Origin: CAYRDC01 sp964422925
GTDB lineage: Bacteria > Bacteroidota > Bacteroidia > Chitinophagales > S012-47
Length of the DNA stretch: 64,000 nt
NCBI GenBank assembly: GCA_964422925.1
Contig: CAYRDC010000003.1
Location: 62,001-126,000, forward strand
Direction: 5' to 3'
This document shows, piece after piece, positions 9,013 through 17,078 of this stretch. Below the pieces are notes generated by a model, which saw nothing but the letters and a program-made list of their open reading frames with translations, did not search any database and was not told the origin of the DNA. The first letter of the stretch is position 1. Every line of letters begins with the position of its first letter. The translations under genes and the position numbers were made by a program.

Positions 9013-10485
9013 TTATTCGAGGGCAATGAATTTTTGCCGGAAACAATAAGCACCCTCCCGGTAAATAACGACATACAAGCCGGGCTTCAGCTGATCCAAA
9101 ACAATACGGGCCGGTAATTTTTGACCGGCTTCTCCCTGCCATTGACAAAGGTCCCTCCCGGACAGGTCAGTTATCTGCAGCAGCCAGTGGCCGACAGGTA
9201 TTCCGTCATAATAAATTTGCAGGGCATTATGGAAAGGATTCGGCCCGACCCGGAGCCCGGGAACGCTTTGTTCACGGATACCCACCGGGTAAACCGTTAC
9301 CTGTTGAACCAGGGTATCCGTATCGCAGGCATTGCCCACTACAAGCGCTACATCGTAAGTGCCTGCATTGGCAAAGGTGTAAACCGGGTTATAAAGGGTG
9401 GTGAAGTTGCCATCCCCGAAATCCCAATATACCCAATCGGCTCCCAGCGACTGGTTAAAGAACTGCTTGGTGGCATTATACCCGCCCCAGGCAAAATTTG
9501 CCACGGGGTGGCGGTCTACTGAGTCCAGTATGGTGGCGGTGCAGTTATGGCTCCATGCGTTTTGAATGCTTTTCATGGATACGATATATTTCTGTTCGGG
9601 AGCATAGGCATGGGACGGGCTTTCTTCATGCAGCAAGGGAGAAGCATCCCCGAAATTCCAGGTCCAGGTTTGTTCAGGAGTGTTGTTGAAGACAAAACGG
9701 TTGTAAAACCGGCTGTTGAACACTGGGCTGCTGGTGTTAGTGAAATGCACGGTATCGCCCGATGCAATACAGGTACGGTCTTTGGCGAAAGAAGTTTTCA
9801 GGTTATAACTTACATGCGGATGCACCAGTACATCACTGTCGAAAGCCGTTCCATTGACGGTTACCGATAGGCCGCGGTACCAGCTATTGCTGATGCGCAC
9901 TACGGCTAGGTTTTCCTGGTTGCCTGACCCGGTGTTCCAATCATTGGTAACCATGGCGATGGAAATACTGCTGGAACTCTCCACCATAAGGATGTATGGA
10001 AAGCTGACGGTGACGGGAGAAGAAAAGGTTGCCGTTTTCTTCAGATAGGTTTGCAGGTTCCCGTTGCCAAAGGTAGTGTCCACGGTTACTGAAACCGTGG
10101 CCAGGGGGCTTCCCTCCGGAAGGTAATTGGCCCCCGCTTTGTACAGGTTGCAGGCTACGGTAACGGCCTGGGAACTGTTGGGATCATCCTGCCAGGCGAA
10201 AAAGTCAAAACCGGAAATGGTGAGCGGCTGGGGCGCGTCATACCATTGGCCGAGAGAAGAGGCAGAACTGTTTGGATTCAAAATGAGCCCCTGCAGATTG
10301 CCGGTGTTTTTTGCCTGCGGAAAGGTGACGATATCGCTGCAGATCTCAATCGATCGGTTCGCGATCATGGGAGCGGGTTCCTCCCAGGCGAGGGGTTTTG
10401 GCAAAGTGGCTTTTTGAAGATCAGGAAGCTGGCCGTTTGCCTGGCAAACCCCAATTAAAAAAGCTCCGAGCAGTAAAAGCTTCAT
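9013..10485 (-). CDS. Secreted PKD-domain protein with T9SS type A sorting domain
   Basis: This 490-residue protein begins MKLLLLGAFLIGVCQANGQ, a signal peptide. The upstream in-frame start at 10554 would bury that signal behind 23 charged residues, so the ATG at 10485 is preferred. The middle carries two PKD-type domains, recognised by TWTWNFGDASPL and VYWDFGDGNFTTLYNPVYTF with the following GTYDVALVV strand. The last 80 or so residues are a type A T9SS sorting domain (VGPNPFHNALQIYYDGI, then the ITDLSGRDL turn and a KPGLYVVIY strand). It is therefore exported through the outer membrane and probably anchored. No catalytic motif is visible; an adhesive or binding role is likely. Confidence 0.88.
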   Translation of the reverse strand: MKLLLLGAFLIGVCQANGQLPDLQKATLPKPLAWEEPAPMIANRSIEICSDIVTFPQAKNTGNLQGLILNPNSSASSLGQWYDAPQPLTISGFDFFAWQDDPNSSQAVTVACNLYKAGANYLPEGSPLATVSVTVDTTFGNGNLQTYLKKTATFSSPVTVSFPYILMVESSSSISIAMVTNDWNTGSGNQENLAVVRISNSWYRGLSVTVNGTAFDSDVLVHPHVSYNLKTSFAKDRTCIASGDTVHFTNTSSPVFNSRFYNRFVFNNTPEQTWTWNFGDASPLLHEESPSHAYAPEQKYIVSMKSIQNAWSHNCTATILDSVDRHPVANFAWGGYNATKQFFNQSLGADWVYWDFGDGNFTTLYNPVYTFANAGTYDVALVVGNACDTDTLVQQVTVYPVGIREQSVPGLRVGPNPFHNALQIYYDGIPVGHWLLQITDLSGRDLCQWQGEAGQKLPARIVLDQLKPGLYVVIYREGAYCFRQKFIALE

Positions 10486-10581
10486 GGATGACCATTTTTT
10501 ACTTCCATTGATGAAATTAAAAAAAATATCCTGTGTGAAGGTCTTTCTTATCAAATGTTTTGCTTGCAGGAGAAAGACAGA

Positions 10582-11808
10582 TCAGGCATTAAAGGAATGG
10601 AGCGTGTTTTCGATAATCCGGCAGCATTCATCGAGTTGGCCTTCGTTAATGACCAACGGGGGCGCAAACCGGATTTTATCGCCATGCGTGGGTTTGGCCA
10701 GCAATCCATTTTCCATTAATTTCAGGCAGACCTCCAGGGCAGAGGTTCCGCGGTTTTCATCTATGGTTATGGCATTGAGCAGGCCTTTACCGCGGATATC
10801 CGTGATGAGCGGGTGGTTGATGGCTTGCAGTTTTTCACGAAATCGCTGGCCCAGTATGAACGCATTTTCTGCCAGGCGTTCATCCACCAACACCTGGAGG
10901 GCCTCCATGGCCACACGGCATGCCAAAGGGTTCCCCCCGAAGGTGGACCCGTGCTGCCCCGGTTCAATGCAAAGCATTATGTCATCATCAGCCAGCACCG
11001 CGGAAACCGGCAAAGCGCCCCCGGAAAGGGCTTTACCCAGGATAAGGATATCGGGGCGGACGTCTTCATAATCGCAGGCGAGCATCCGGCCGGTCCGCGC
11101 CAGGCCTGTCTGGATCTCATCGGCTATGAATAGCACACCGGCTTCCCGGCACAAACTGGCGCAATCTTTCAGGTAGCCGTCATCCGGTACCATGACCCCG
11201 GCTTCTCCCTGTATGGGTTCCACCAGGAAACCCGCTACATTTCCCCTCGCCAGTGCATTGGATAAAGATTCAGGATCATTGTAAGGAATAATCCTGAATC
11301 CGGGGGTGTAAGGTCCGAAACCCTCCCGGCTTTCCGGTTCAGTGGAAAAAGAAATAATAGTAGTGGTTCGTCCGTGAAAATTATTTTCGCACACCACTAT
11401 GACGGCTTCATCCTGTGTCAGCCCCCTTTTTGTGTAAGCCCATTTCCGGCATATCTTGATGGCCGTTTCCACTGCTTCGGCACCGGTGTTCATCGGCAAA
11501 ACCTTATCATACCCAAAAAGGGAGGTGATATATTCGGCATATTGCCCCAGCAGGTCGGCATGGAAGGCACGGGAAGTAAGGGTAAGCTTTCCGGCCTGGT
11601 CGGTCAGGGCCTGGATAATGCGCGGATGGCAATGCCCTTGGTTTACAGCCGAATAGGCTGACAGGAAATCGTAATACCTTCGCCCGTCAACATCCCAGAC
11701 AAATACCCCTTCGCCCCGGTTAAGCACCACGGGCAACGGATGATAATTGTGTGCCCCGTAAAGAGACTCCAGCTCAATGGCTCTTTGGGTGGCAGTTGTT
11801 GTATTCAT
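10582..11808 (-). CDS. rocD: Ornithine--oxo-acid transaminase
   Basis: This class III PLP aminotransferase moves the delta-amino group of ornithine to 2-oxoglutarate, giving glutamate semialdehyde. The 408 residues show YGAHNYHPLPVVLNRGEGV near the N-terminus and MNTGAEAVETAIKICRKW. They also show VCENNFHGRTTTIISFSTEP, the cofactor-binding FIADEIQTGLARTG, and the PLP lysine in LILGKALSGGALPVSAV near residue 256. These match ornithine aminotransferase more closely than acetylornithine aminotransferase. The ATG at 11808 is chosen over a TTG seven codons upstream because TAACTTTG (11827-11834), a promoter-like -7 box, lies 18 bases before it. Confidence 0.93.
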   Translation of the reverse strand: MNTTTATQRAIELESLYGAHNYHPLPVVLNRGEGVFVWDVDGRRYYDFLSAYSAVNQGHCHPRIIQALTDQAGKLTLTSRAFHADLLGQYAEYITSLFGYDKVLPMNTGAEAVETAIKICRKWAYTKRGLTQDEAVIVVCENNFHGRTTTIISFSTEPESREGFGPYTPGFRIIPYNDPESLSNALARGNVAGFLVEPIQGEAGVMVPDDGYLKDCASLCREAGVLFIADEIQTGLARTGRMLACDYEDVRPDILILGKALSGGALPVSAVLADDDIMLCIEPGQHGSTFGGNPLACRVAMEALQVLVDERLAENAFILGQRFREKLQAINHPLITDIRGKGLLNAITIDENRGTSALEVCLKLMENGLLAKPTHGDKIRFAPPLVINEGQLDECCRIIENTLHSFNA

Positions 11809-11826
11809 GGTTGACAAGGCTTTGCC

Positions 11827-11834
11827 CAAAGTTA
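11827..11834 (-). promoter_or_regulatory. Putative -7 box for rocD
   Basis: TAACTTTG on the minus strand fits TAnnTTTG and sits 18 bases before the rocD ATG, like the boxes at rpe and purE. A matching -33 element is not seen. Confidence 0.38.
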
Positions 11835-11861
11835 CAAGTTTCCCAGTGGGAAGCTATAGGA

Positions 11862-12347
11862 TCAGTCGAGATATTCGGCTGTGAAAGCCAGCGGCAACAA
11901 GTGGCTTGCTGCCTGGAACACATGTATAGGCCCGGTGTCGCCTGCCAGTATGATCCGGACAGGTTTTTTGTACCGGTTTTCAAATTCGAGTAAAGCTTGC
12001 CGGCACCCTCCGCAGGGGCTTGCCGGGCGGTTGGTCATGCCTCGCTGGTGGCTCGAGGCAATGGCTATGGCCCTGGCCGCAATGCCCGGGTATTGGGCGG
12101 AAGCCGAAAACAAGGCTACCCTTTCACCGCAAAGCCCGTTGGGATAAGCGGCATTCTCCTGGTTATTGCCGGTAACGATTTTGTCGTTTTCAAGCAGTAC
12201 GGCAGCCCCTACCCGGAACCTCGAATAGGGCGCATAAGCCCCTTTCAGGGCTTCCCGGGCCTCCCGCAAAAGCTTCCGGTCGCTTTCCGGAAGGCTTTCC
12301 AATGACGGATAAATCTCGTACTCAAATGAAACGGTTCGCTTTTTCAT
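11862..12347 (-). CDS. cdd: Cytidine deaminase
   Basis: Cdd deaminates cytidine and deoxycytidine to the uridine forms for pyrimidine salvage. The 161 residues contain YAPYSRFRVGAAVLLEN, the zinc ligand and catalytic Glu in LCGERVALF (Cys73, Glu75), and PCGGCRQALLEF with zinc ligands Cys112 and Cys115. Three cysteine ligands mark the homotetrameric form, although this one is slightly long for it because of an N-terminal extension of about 20 residues. The gene is divergent from the saccharopine dehydrogenase family gene across a 132-base gap, and rocD follows on the same strand. Confidence 0.96.
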   Translation of the reverse strand: MKKRTVSFEYEIYPSLESLPESDRKLLREAREALKGAYAPYSRFRVGAAVLLENDKIVTGNNQENAAYPNGLCGERVALFSASAQYPGIAARAIAIASSHQRGMTNRPASPCGGCRQALLEFENRYKKPVRIILAGDTGPIHVFQAASHLLPLAFTAEYLD

Positions 12348-12479
12348 ATATGTCCAAGTTACACATTTTCCTTAAAACCCCATACTCCCTGTAATAATTT
12401 CCAGAATGGATTGCCGGCAAACCCGGCTTGTATTTCGGATGCAAGTTTCTAAATTCGCCCCTTATACACGCGCTGGACT

Positions 12480-13835
12480 ATGAACAAGCATATATTGATA
12501 TTGGGAGCAGGGCGATCGGCCACTGCACTGATTGACTACCTGATTGATTTGGCTCCGTCAAAAAGCTGGATGGTAACCGTTGCTGATTACAAATTGGAGC
12601 TGGCCGAAGCTAAAACCGGTGGAAGATCCAACAGCCAGGCAGTGCAACTGAATATCCGGAACACCCGTAAGCGTAGGACCCTGATCGGTGAGGCGGATGT
12701 CGTGGTATCGCTGCTTCCGGTCTCATTGCATTACCTTGTGGTGCGCGATTGCCTGAAGCTAAAAAAGCATGTGGTAACAGCTTCCTATCTTTCGCAGGAG
12801 ATGTACGGGCTTGACAATGAAGCCCGTGAAGCCGCTATTATAATGATCGGTGAAATGGGCCTTGACCCGGGCATTGACCATATGTCAGCCATGGATACCA
12901 TTCACAGGTTGCAGGACAGTAACTGCCAGATAGAAGCTTTCCGGTCCTATACAGGCGGGCTCATTGCCCCGGAGTCTATCGACAATCCATGGAGATATAA
13001 ATTTACGTGGAACCCACGCAATGTGGTGCTGGCCGGGCAGGGCACTGCCCAATACATGGTGGAAGGACGCTACAAATACATACCTTATAACCGTGTGTTC
13101 CTGGAAACAGAGGAAATTGAGGTGAGGGGTGTCGGTAAACTGGAGGCCTATAAAAACCGGGATTCGCTGTTGTATAAAACCATTTACGGGCTGGATAAAA
13201 TTCCCACGCTGATCCGGTATACGCTTCGTTATCCGGGTTACTGCCGTGCCTGGAATGCCCTGGTCCGATTGGGCTGGACCGATGATACTTACCCGATTAT
13301 TGATTCGGAGCACCTGACCTACCGCCAGCTCCTGGAATCCTATTTAAGCGGAGTGTTTCATGAGTATCCTACGGGTTACGGGCTGCGCGAACGCCTGGCA
13401 GATTTCCTACGGATGGACAAAACCGATCCCGTACTGGATAAACTGGAATGGCTTGGGATTTTTGAAGATAAAGTAATCGGGATTAAAAATGCTTCTCCAG
13501 CTCAGATCCTGTTGGCGCTCTTGCTGAAAAAATGGGCGATGAAACCGGATGACCGGGACCTGGTGGTTATGCGCCACGAGTTTGATTTTGTGAGAAAGGG
13601 GAAAAAGATGCGCCTGAAACTGACCATGAAACTCATCGGCCGGGATGCCACACATACGGCCATGTCTAATTTGGTGGGGCTTCCGATTGGTATTTTCGTA
13701 AAGCAGGTATTGGAAGGTAAAATTCAGGTACGCGGGGTGCATGTTCCGGTATTACCCGAGATTTACCAGCCGGTTTTAAAAGAATTGACTGAACACGGTG
13801 TCCGGTTCGAGGAAGAAGAGGAAGAATTAGCTTGA
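12480..13835 (+). CDS. Saccharopine dehydrogenase family protein
   Basis: This 451-residue NAD(P)-dependent enzyme has an N-terminal Rossmann fold (HILILGAGRSATALIDYL). It also has the GEMGLDPGIDHMSAMDTIHR segment and the AFRSYTGGLIAPESIDNPWRY segment, which are typical of saccharopine reductases (Lys9-like). The C-terminal half is the family's dimerisation and substrate domain. By homology it would interconvert saccharopine with glutamate plus 2-aminoadipate semialdehyde, but no other lysine-pathway gene is nearby and the exact substrate is not proven. The ATG at 12480 starts directly on the nucleotide-binding strand. The 3' end is seven bases from the convergent sirtuin gene. Confidence 0.85.
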   Translation: MNKHILILGAGRSATALIDYLIDLAPSKSWMVTVADYKLELAEAKTGGRSNSQAVQLNIRNTRKRRTLIGEADVVVSLLPVSLHYLVVRDCLKLKKHVVTASYLSQEMYGLDNEAREAAIIMIGEMGLDPGIDHMSAMDTIHRLQDSNCQIEAFRSYTGGLIAPESIDNPWRYKFTWNPRNVVLAGQGTAQYMVEGRYKYIPYNRVFLETEEIEVRGVGKLEAYKNRDSLLYKTIYGLDKIPTLIRYTLRYPGYCRAWNALVRLGWTDDTYPIIDSEHLTYRQLLESYLSGVFHEYPTGYGLRERLADFLRMDKTDPVLDKLEWLGIFEDKVIGIKNASPAQILLALLLKKWAMKPDDRDLVVMRHEFDFVRKGKKMRLKLTMKLIGRDATHTAMSNLVGLPIGIFVKQVLEGKIQVRGVHVPVLPEIYQPVLKELTEHGVRFEEEEEELA

Positions 13836-13841
13836 ACCAGT

Positions 13842-14537
13842 TCAGGAGGATTTATTCCTCAACAATTCATCAACCACCGGGGGAACGCCTTGCGTGGCAG
13901 GCGCTGCCACGGTTTCAAAACCCTGTATCCGGGCTGAATCCGGAATGTTGGGGTTGATAATGATCTTCCGGCAATGCGGGGGTACATAAGCCGTTAAGCC
14001 GGCCGCTGGGTAAACCACCAGCGAAGTACCGATTACCAGCAGGATATCGGCCTGCGCGCAGATCGAGGCTGCTTTCCCGATGAGCGGCACATCTTCACCA
14101 AACCAGACAATATGCGGTCTCAACTGGCTGCCTGATTCACAAGTGTCCCCGAGGTGCATGTCCTTTTTCCAGGGATACACCAGGTTCGGATCGCGCGTGC
14201 TCCGGGCTTTCAGAATTTCGCCATGCAGGTGAAGCACGTTTTTGGAGCCGGCTCTTTCATGCAGGTCGTCTACGTTCTGGGTTATGATTTGAACATCATA
14301 CCGCTGTTCCAGCCGGACCAGGGCCTTATGGGCTTTGTTGGGTTGCGCGTTGAGGACATTTTTTCTTCGTTCATTGTAAAAATCCAGCACGAGCTTCGGG
14401 TTTTGCTGCCAGGCTTCCGGGGTGGCCACATCGTGCACATCATACCCTTCCCACAGTCCTCCTGAATCGCGAAAAGTTTTCAGGCCGCTTTCCGCGCTGA
14501 TTCCGGCTCCGGTAAGCACAACGACTTTTTCAGGCAT
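13842..14537 (-). CDS. cobB: Sir2-family NAD-dependent protein deacylase
   Basis: This sirtuin removes acyl groups from protein lysines using NAD. The 231 residues show GAGISAESG (10-18), FRDSGGLW, TQNVDDLHERAG (86-97) and the active-site His105 in LHLHGE. Tyr54 and Arg57 in FYNERR match the pair that gives class III sirtuins preference for negatively charged acyl groups such as succinyl. The zinc ribbon normally formed by four cysteines appears lost: only one Cys (in GDTCESGSQL) remains between the active-site His and IVWFGEDVP. The gene overlaps the NAD(P)HX repair gene by 8 bases, so the two NAD-related genes are translationally coupled. Confidence 0.93.
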   Translation of the reverse strand: MPEKVVVLTGAGISAESGLKTFRDSGGLWEGYDVHDVATPEAWQQNPKLVLDFYNERRKNVLNAQPNKAHKALVRLEQRYDVQIITQNVDDLHERAGSKNVLHLHGEILKARSTRDPNLVYPWKKDMHLGDTCESGSQLRPHIVWFGEDVPLIGKAASICAQADILLVIGTSLVVYPAAGLTAYVPPHCRKIIINPNIPDSARIQGFETVAAPATQGVPPVVDELLRNKSS

Positions 14538-16038
14538 GGTTCAGCAATTTGAATGCTTCGGGCAAATGAGCGATAATGTCGGAAGCGATCAGCCCCGTTT
14601 CACCAAGCTTTTCAGCGGCCAGGTCTCCTGCCAGACCGTGAACGAATACGCCAATTTTTGCCGCCAGTTCCGGGGTAAATCCCTGACCCAGCAGGGAGGT
14701 AATCACCCCCGTTAAGGCATCACCGCTTCCGGCAGTGGCCATGCCCGGGTTTCCTGTGCTGTTCAGGTGGCAGGTTCCGCCGGGAAGGCATACAGCCGTA
14801 TAGGCACCCTTCAGGACCAGGATAATCCGGTGTCGCTGGGCAAAATTCAGCGCTTTTTCAAGCTTTTCAAAACCGTTTTCCCAAGGCTCGTTCAGGCGTT
14901 TGAATTCTCCGGGATGAGGCGTCAGGATGGAATTTTCCGGCAGGTATTCCAGCCATTCCGGGTTTTTTGCCAGGAGGTTCAAAGCATCCGCGTCCAGTAC
15001 AACGGGTTGGTTCAGCCTTTTCAACCAGGGGCCAAAGGCTATGGCCGTGGCCGGCTCCTGGCCCATTCCGGGCCCGATACCGATGGCATTCCATTGCTCC
15101 GGGTTTTCCGGAAAACCGGTCAGGAAATTGTCTCCGGGGCCAGTAATCACCATCATTTCCGGAACACCGGTTTGCAAGGGGCTATAGGCGCAGGAAGGTA
15201 CCCACGCGGTTACCAAACCGGCTCCGGAGCGGAGGGCTGCCTTGCCGGCCAGGTGAATGGCCCCTGTCTTGCCATAACTTCCGCCAACCACTAGGCTGTG
15301 CCCGAAAATCCCTTTGTGGCTGAAAGGAGCTCGTGGCTTAATGAAAGGCTCCAGGTCTTCTGCCAGGGTATAGAAATACCGGCAAGGGGCTTCTTCCAAT
15401 GCTTCGGGCAACAAACCGATATCCACGATATGCCATTGGCCTGCTGCATCGTAATGCTCCGGCACGAAAAAGGCCAGTTTGGGCACCTGGAAACTGACCG
15501 TATGGGTTGCTTTGATATAAGCTCCGGTAGTGGGCTGGTCGGCAAACAGGCCGGAAGGCATATCCAAAGCAATAATCCGGGCTCCGCTGTTATTCAAATG
15601 GTTGATCAGTTCAGCGGGAGGGCCTGAAACCGGCCGCGACAGCCCGGAACCCCAGATCGCATCGATCAAGACATGATCCGGATTGATTTCCGGGAAGGGG
15701 TTACCGGGCCACCACGGATGGGCAATGGATGGATCCAGTTCATTCAATCGCCTTAGGTTCGCACTGAAATCCGGGCTTTCATAATCCGAAAGGCGGACGA
15801 TATGAACGGTTACCTCTTTCCCTGCCCGGGACAGTAGCCGGGCACTTACCAGCCCGTCTCCTCCGTTATTTCCGGTGCCGCAAAAAATATGGAAACCTTC
15901 CTCACCGGGATACTGGTTCAGGACCCAGTCCGTAAACCGGCTGGCGGCCCGTTCCATCAGGTCGATGGAGGCAATGGATTCTTCCGAAATGGTGCGCTGA
16001 TCCAGTTTTTTGATCTCGGGAACCGGCAGGATTTTCAT
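14530..16038 (-). CDS. nnr: Bifunctional NAD(P)H-hydrate epimerase / ADP-dependent dehydratase
   Basis: The enzyme repairs hydrated NADH and NADPH. The N-terminal epimerase (YjeF_N, about 1-215) shows FCGTGNNGGDGLVSARLLSR and the LIDAIWGSGLSRPV loop. The C-terminal dehydratase (about 230-500) shows HKGIFGHSLVVGGSYGKTGA, VLDADALNLL, TPHPGEFKRL and the ATP/ADP-site motif GNPGMATAGSGDALTGVI. The 502-residue length is normal for the fused form. It overlaps the sirtuin gene by 8 bases and lies 22 bases after the NlpC/P60 gene on the same strand. Confidence 0.96.
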   Translation of the reverse strand: MKILPVPEIKKLDQRTISEESIASIDLMERAASRFTDWVLNQYPGEEGFHIFCGTGNNGGDGLVSARLLSRAGKEVTVHIVRLSDYESPDFSANLRRLNELDPSIAHPWWPGNPFPEINPDHVLIDAIWGSGLSRPVSGPPAELINHLNNSGARIIALDMPSGLFADQPTTGAYIKATHTVSFQVPKLAFFVPEHYDAAGQWHIVDIGLLPEALEEAPCRYFYTLAEDLEPFIKPRAPFSHKGIFGHSLVVGGSYGKTGAIHLAGKAALRSGAGLVTAWVPSCAYSPLQTGVPEMMVITGPGDNFLTGFPENPEQWNAIGIGPGMGQEPATAIAFGPWLKRLNQPVVLDADALNLLAKNPEWLEYLPENSILTPHPGEFKRLNEPWENGFEKLEKALNFAQRHRIILVLKGAYTAVCLPGGTCHLNSTGNPGMATAGSGDALTGVITSLLGQGFTPELAAKIGVFVHGLAGDLAAEKLGETGLIASDIIAHLPEAFKLLNHA

Positions 16039-16060
16039 ACATCCGGGTTTGATCCCGAAA

Positions 16061-16840
16061 TTAAAAGAATCTTTTCAGGATGCGCAGCTTATGGGTGTAT
16101 TTACCTTCCTTTTGGTTGTAAATTCCGAAATGGTCCAGGCGGTCGATCCGGACCTGACCGTAAGCGTGAATGATATGCCGGTCTTCCAGCAGCATACCCA
16201 CATGGGCAATTTCGCCTTTACTGTTTTCAAAAAAAGCAAGATCGCCCACGGTGGTTTCATTGGTGAAATCGACCGCAGTTCCTTCCTGGGCCTGCAGGTA
16301 GGAATCACGGGGCAGCGCAAGGCCTATGGCTTTGTACAGCACCTGCACCAGCCCGCTGCAGTCGATACCGAACGGGCTACGCCCGCCCCACAGATAGGGA
16401 CTGTTCACAAATTTCCGGGCCACTCTTGACAGGAGGGAAGGCGGGTCAATATGATTGTGGGCCGGATTGTGGGCCTGCCCGTTGAATACATATTTGTCCT
16501 TGCCGATTCTGAAGTTCATTCCATCGAACATAGGCAATGAACTGCCGAATACAATGGGAAATTTCCGGTCGTGGCTGATGATGGTCTGGGCCAGCTCCAG
16601 GCTGATCCCGGTTTCACCGGCAGCTTCCCGCAGGAATGATTCCTCCACCGGCAACGCTTGTTTGTTATCGATCCAACCGGTGTAACCGTCCCAATCCAGC
16701 CTTACCTGCATCCATTGCTTATGGGTTTGCAGGATGTCAAACGACTCGCCAAAAAGTATTTGGGATACCATTTCTGCCCGGTCATCCGGTTCGGCCCGCA
16801 AGGGGACCAGGCTAATCGTGCAAATGCCTTTAGTGGGCAT
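16061..16840 (-). CDS. NlpC/P60-family cysteine peptidase (C40)
   Basis: This peptidoglycan endopeptidase has 259 residues. An SH3-like bacterial domain is at the N-terminus (CTISLVPLRAEPDDRAEMVS, then a WMQVRLDWDGYTGWID strand). The C-terminal NlpC/P60 domain has its catalytic Cys in FGIDCSGLVQ near residue 160, the His in GEIAHVGMLL, and a third residue in IIHAYGQVRIDRL. The ATG at 16840 is preferred to a GTG at 16903 because family members start close to the first SH3 strand. No signal peptide is evident, as in many Bacteroidota relatives, so it may act on muropeptides such as recycled cell-wall fragments. This last point is inference. Confidence 0.9.
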   Translation of the reverse strand: MPTKGICTISLVPLRAEPDDRAEMVSQILFGESFDILQTHKQWMQVRLDWDGYTGWIDNKQALPVEESFLREAAGETGISLELAQTIISHDRKFPIVFGSSLPMFDGMNFRIGKDKYVFNGQAHNPAHNHIDPPSLLSRVARKFVNSPYLWGGRSPFGIDCSGLVQVLYKAIGLALPRDSYLQAQEGTAVDFTNETTVGDLAFFENSKGEIAHVGMLLEDRHIIHAYGQVRIDRLDHFGIYNQKEGKYTHKLRILKRFF

Positions 16841-16976
16841 AGCCGGAATTTTGCCTCGAAAAATACAAAGCTGTGAATGTAAAAATTTGAAGGCCTTGTC
16901 CACAAAGTTTCATGGCACACTTCGTTTTGTCCTAAATTCGCTATACCTGCTTAATTAAAAATCAGTTAAAACCCAG

Positions 16977-16998
16977 ACAGTCAATTAAAATTGACTGT
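16977..16998 (+). repeat. Perfect dyad upstream of the SprB-like adhesin gene
   Basis: ACAGTCAATT-AA-AATTGACTGT has 10-base perfect arms around two bases, 80 bases before the adhesin ATG. A GAAATTTG word, one base off the -7 consensus, follows immediately. The decamer AATTGACTGT also occurs inside the dyad at 777-793, which likewise sits just upstream of a -7-like box of a secreted-protein gene. A shared operator is plausible; a hairpin in the leader RNA is the alternative. Confidence 0.5.
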
Positions 16999-17078
16999 GA
17001 AATTTGAAACCTTTACCCTCCAAGCCTGTATATAGACCATTCGGAAACGTTTTTAACCGCGTTTGCAGAGACACCCCC

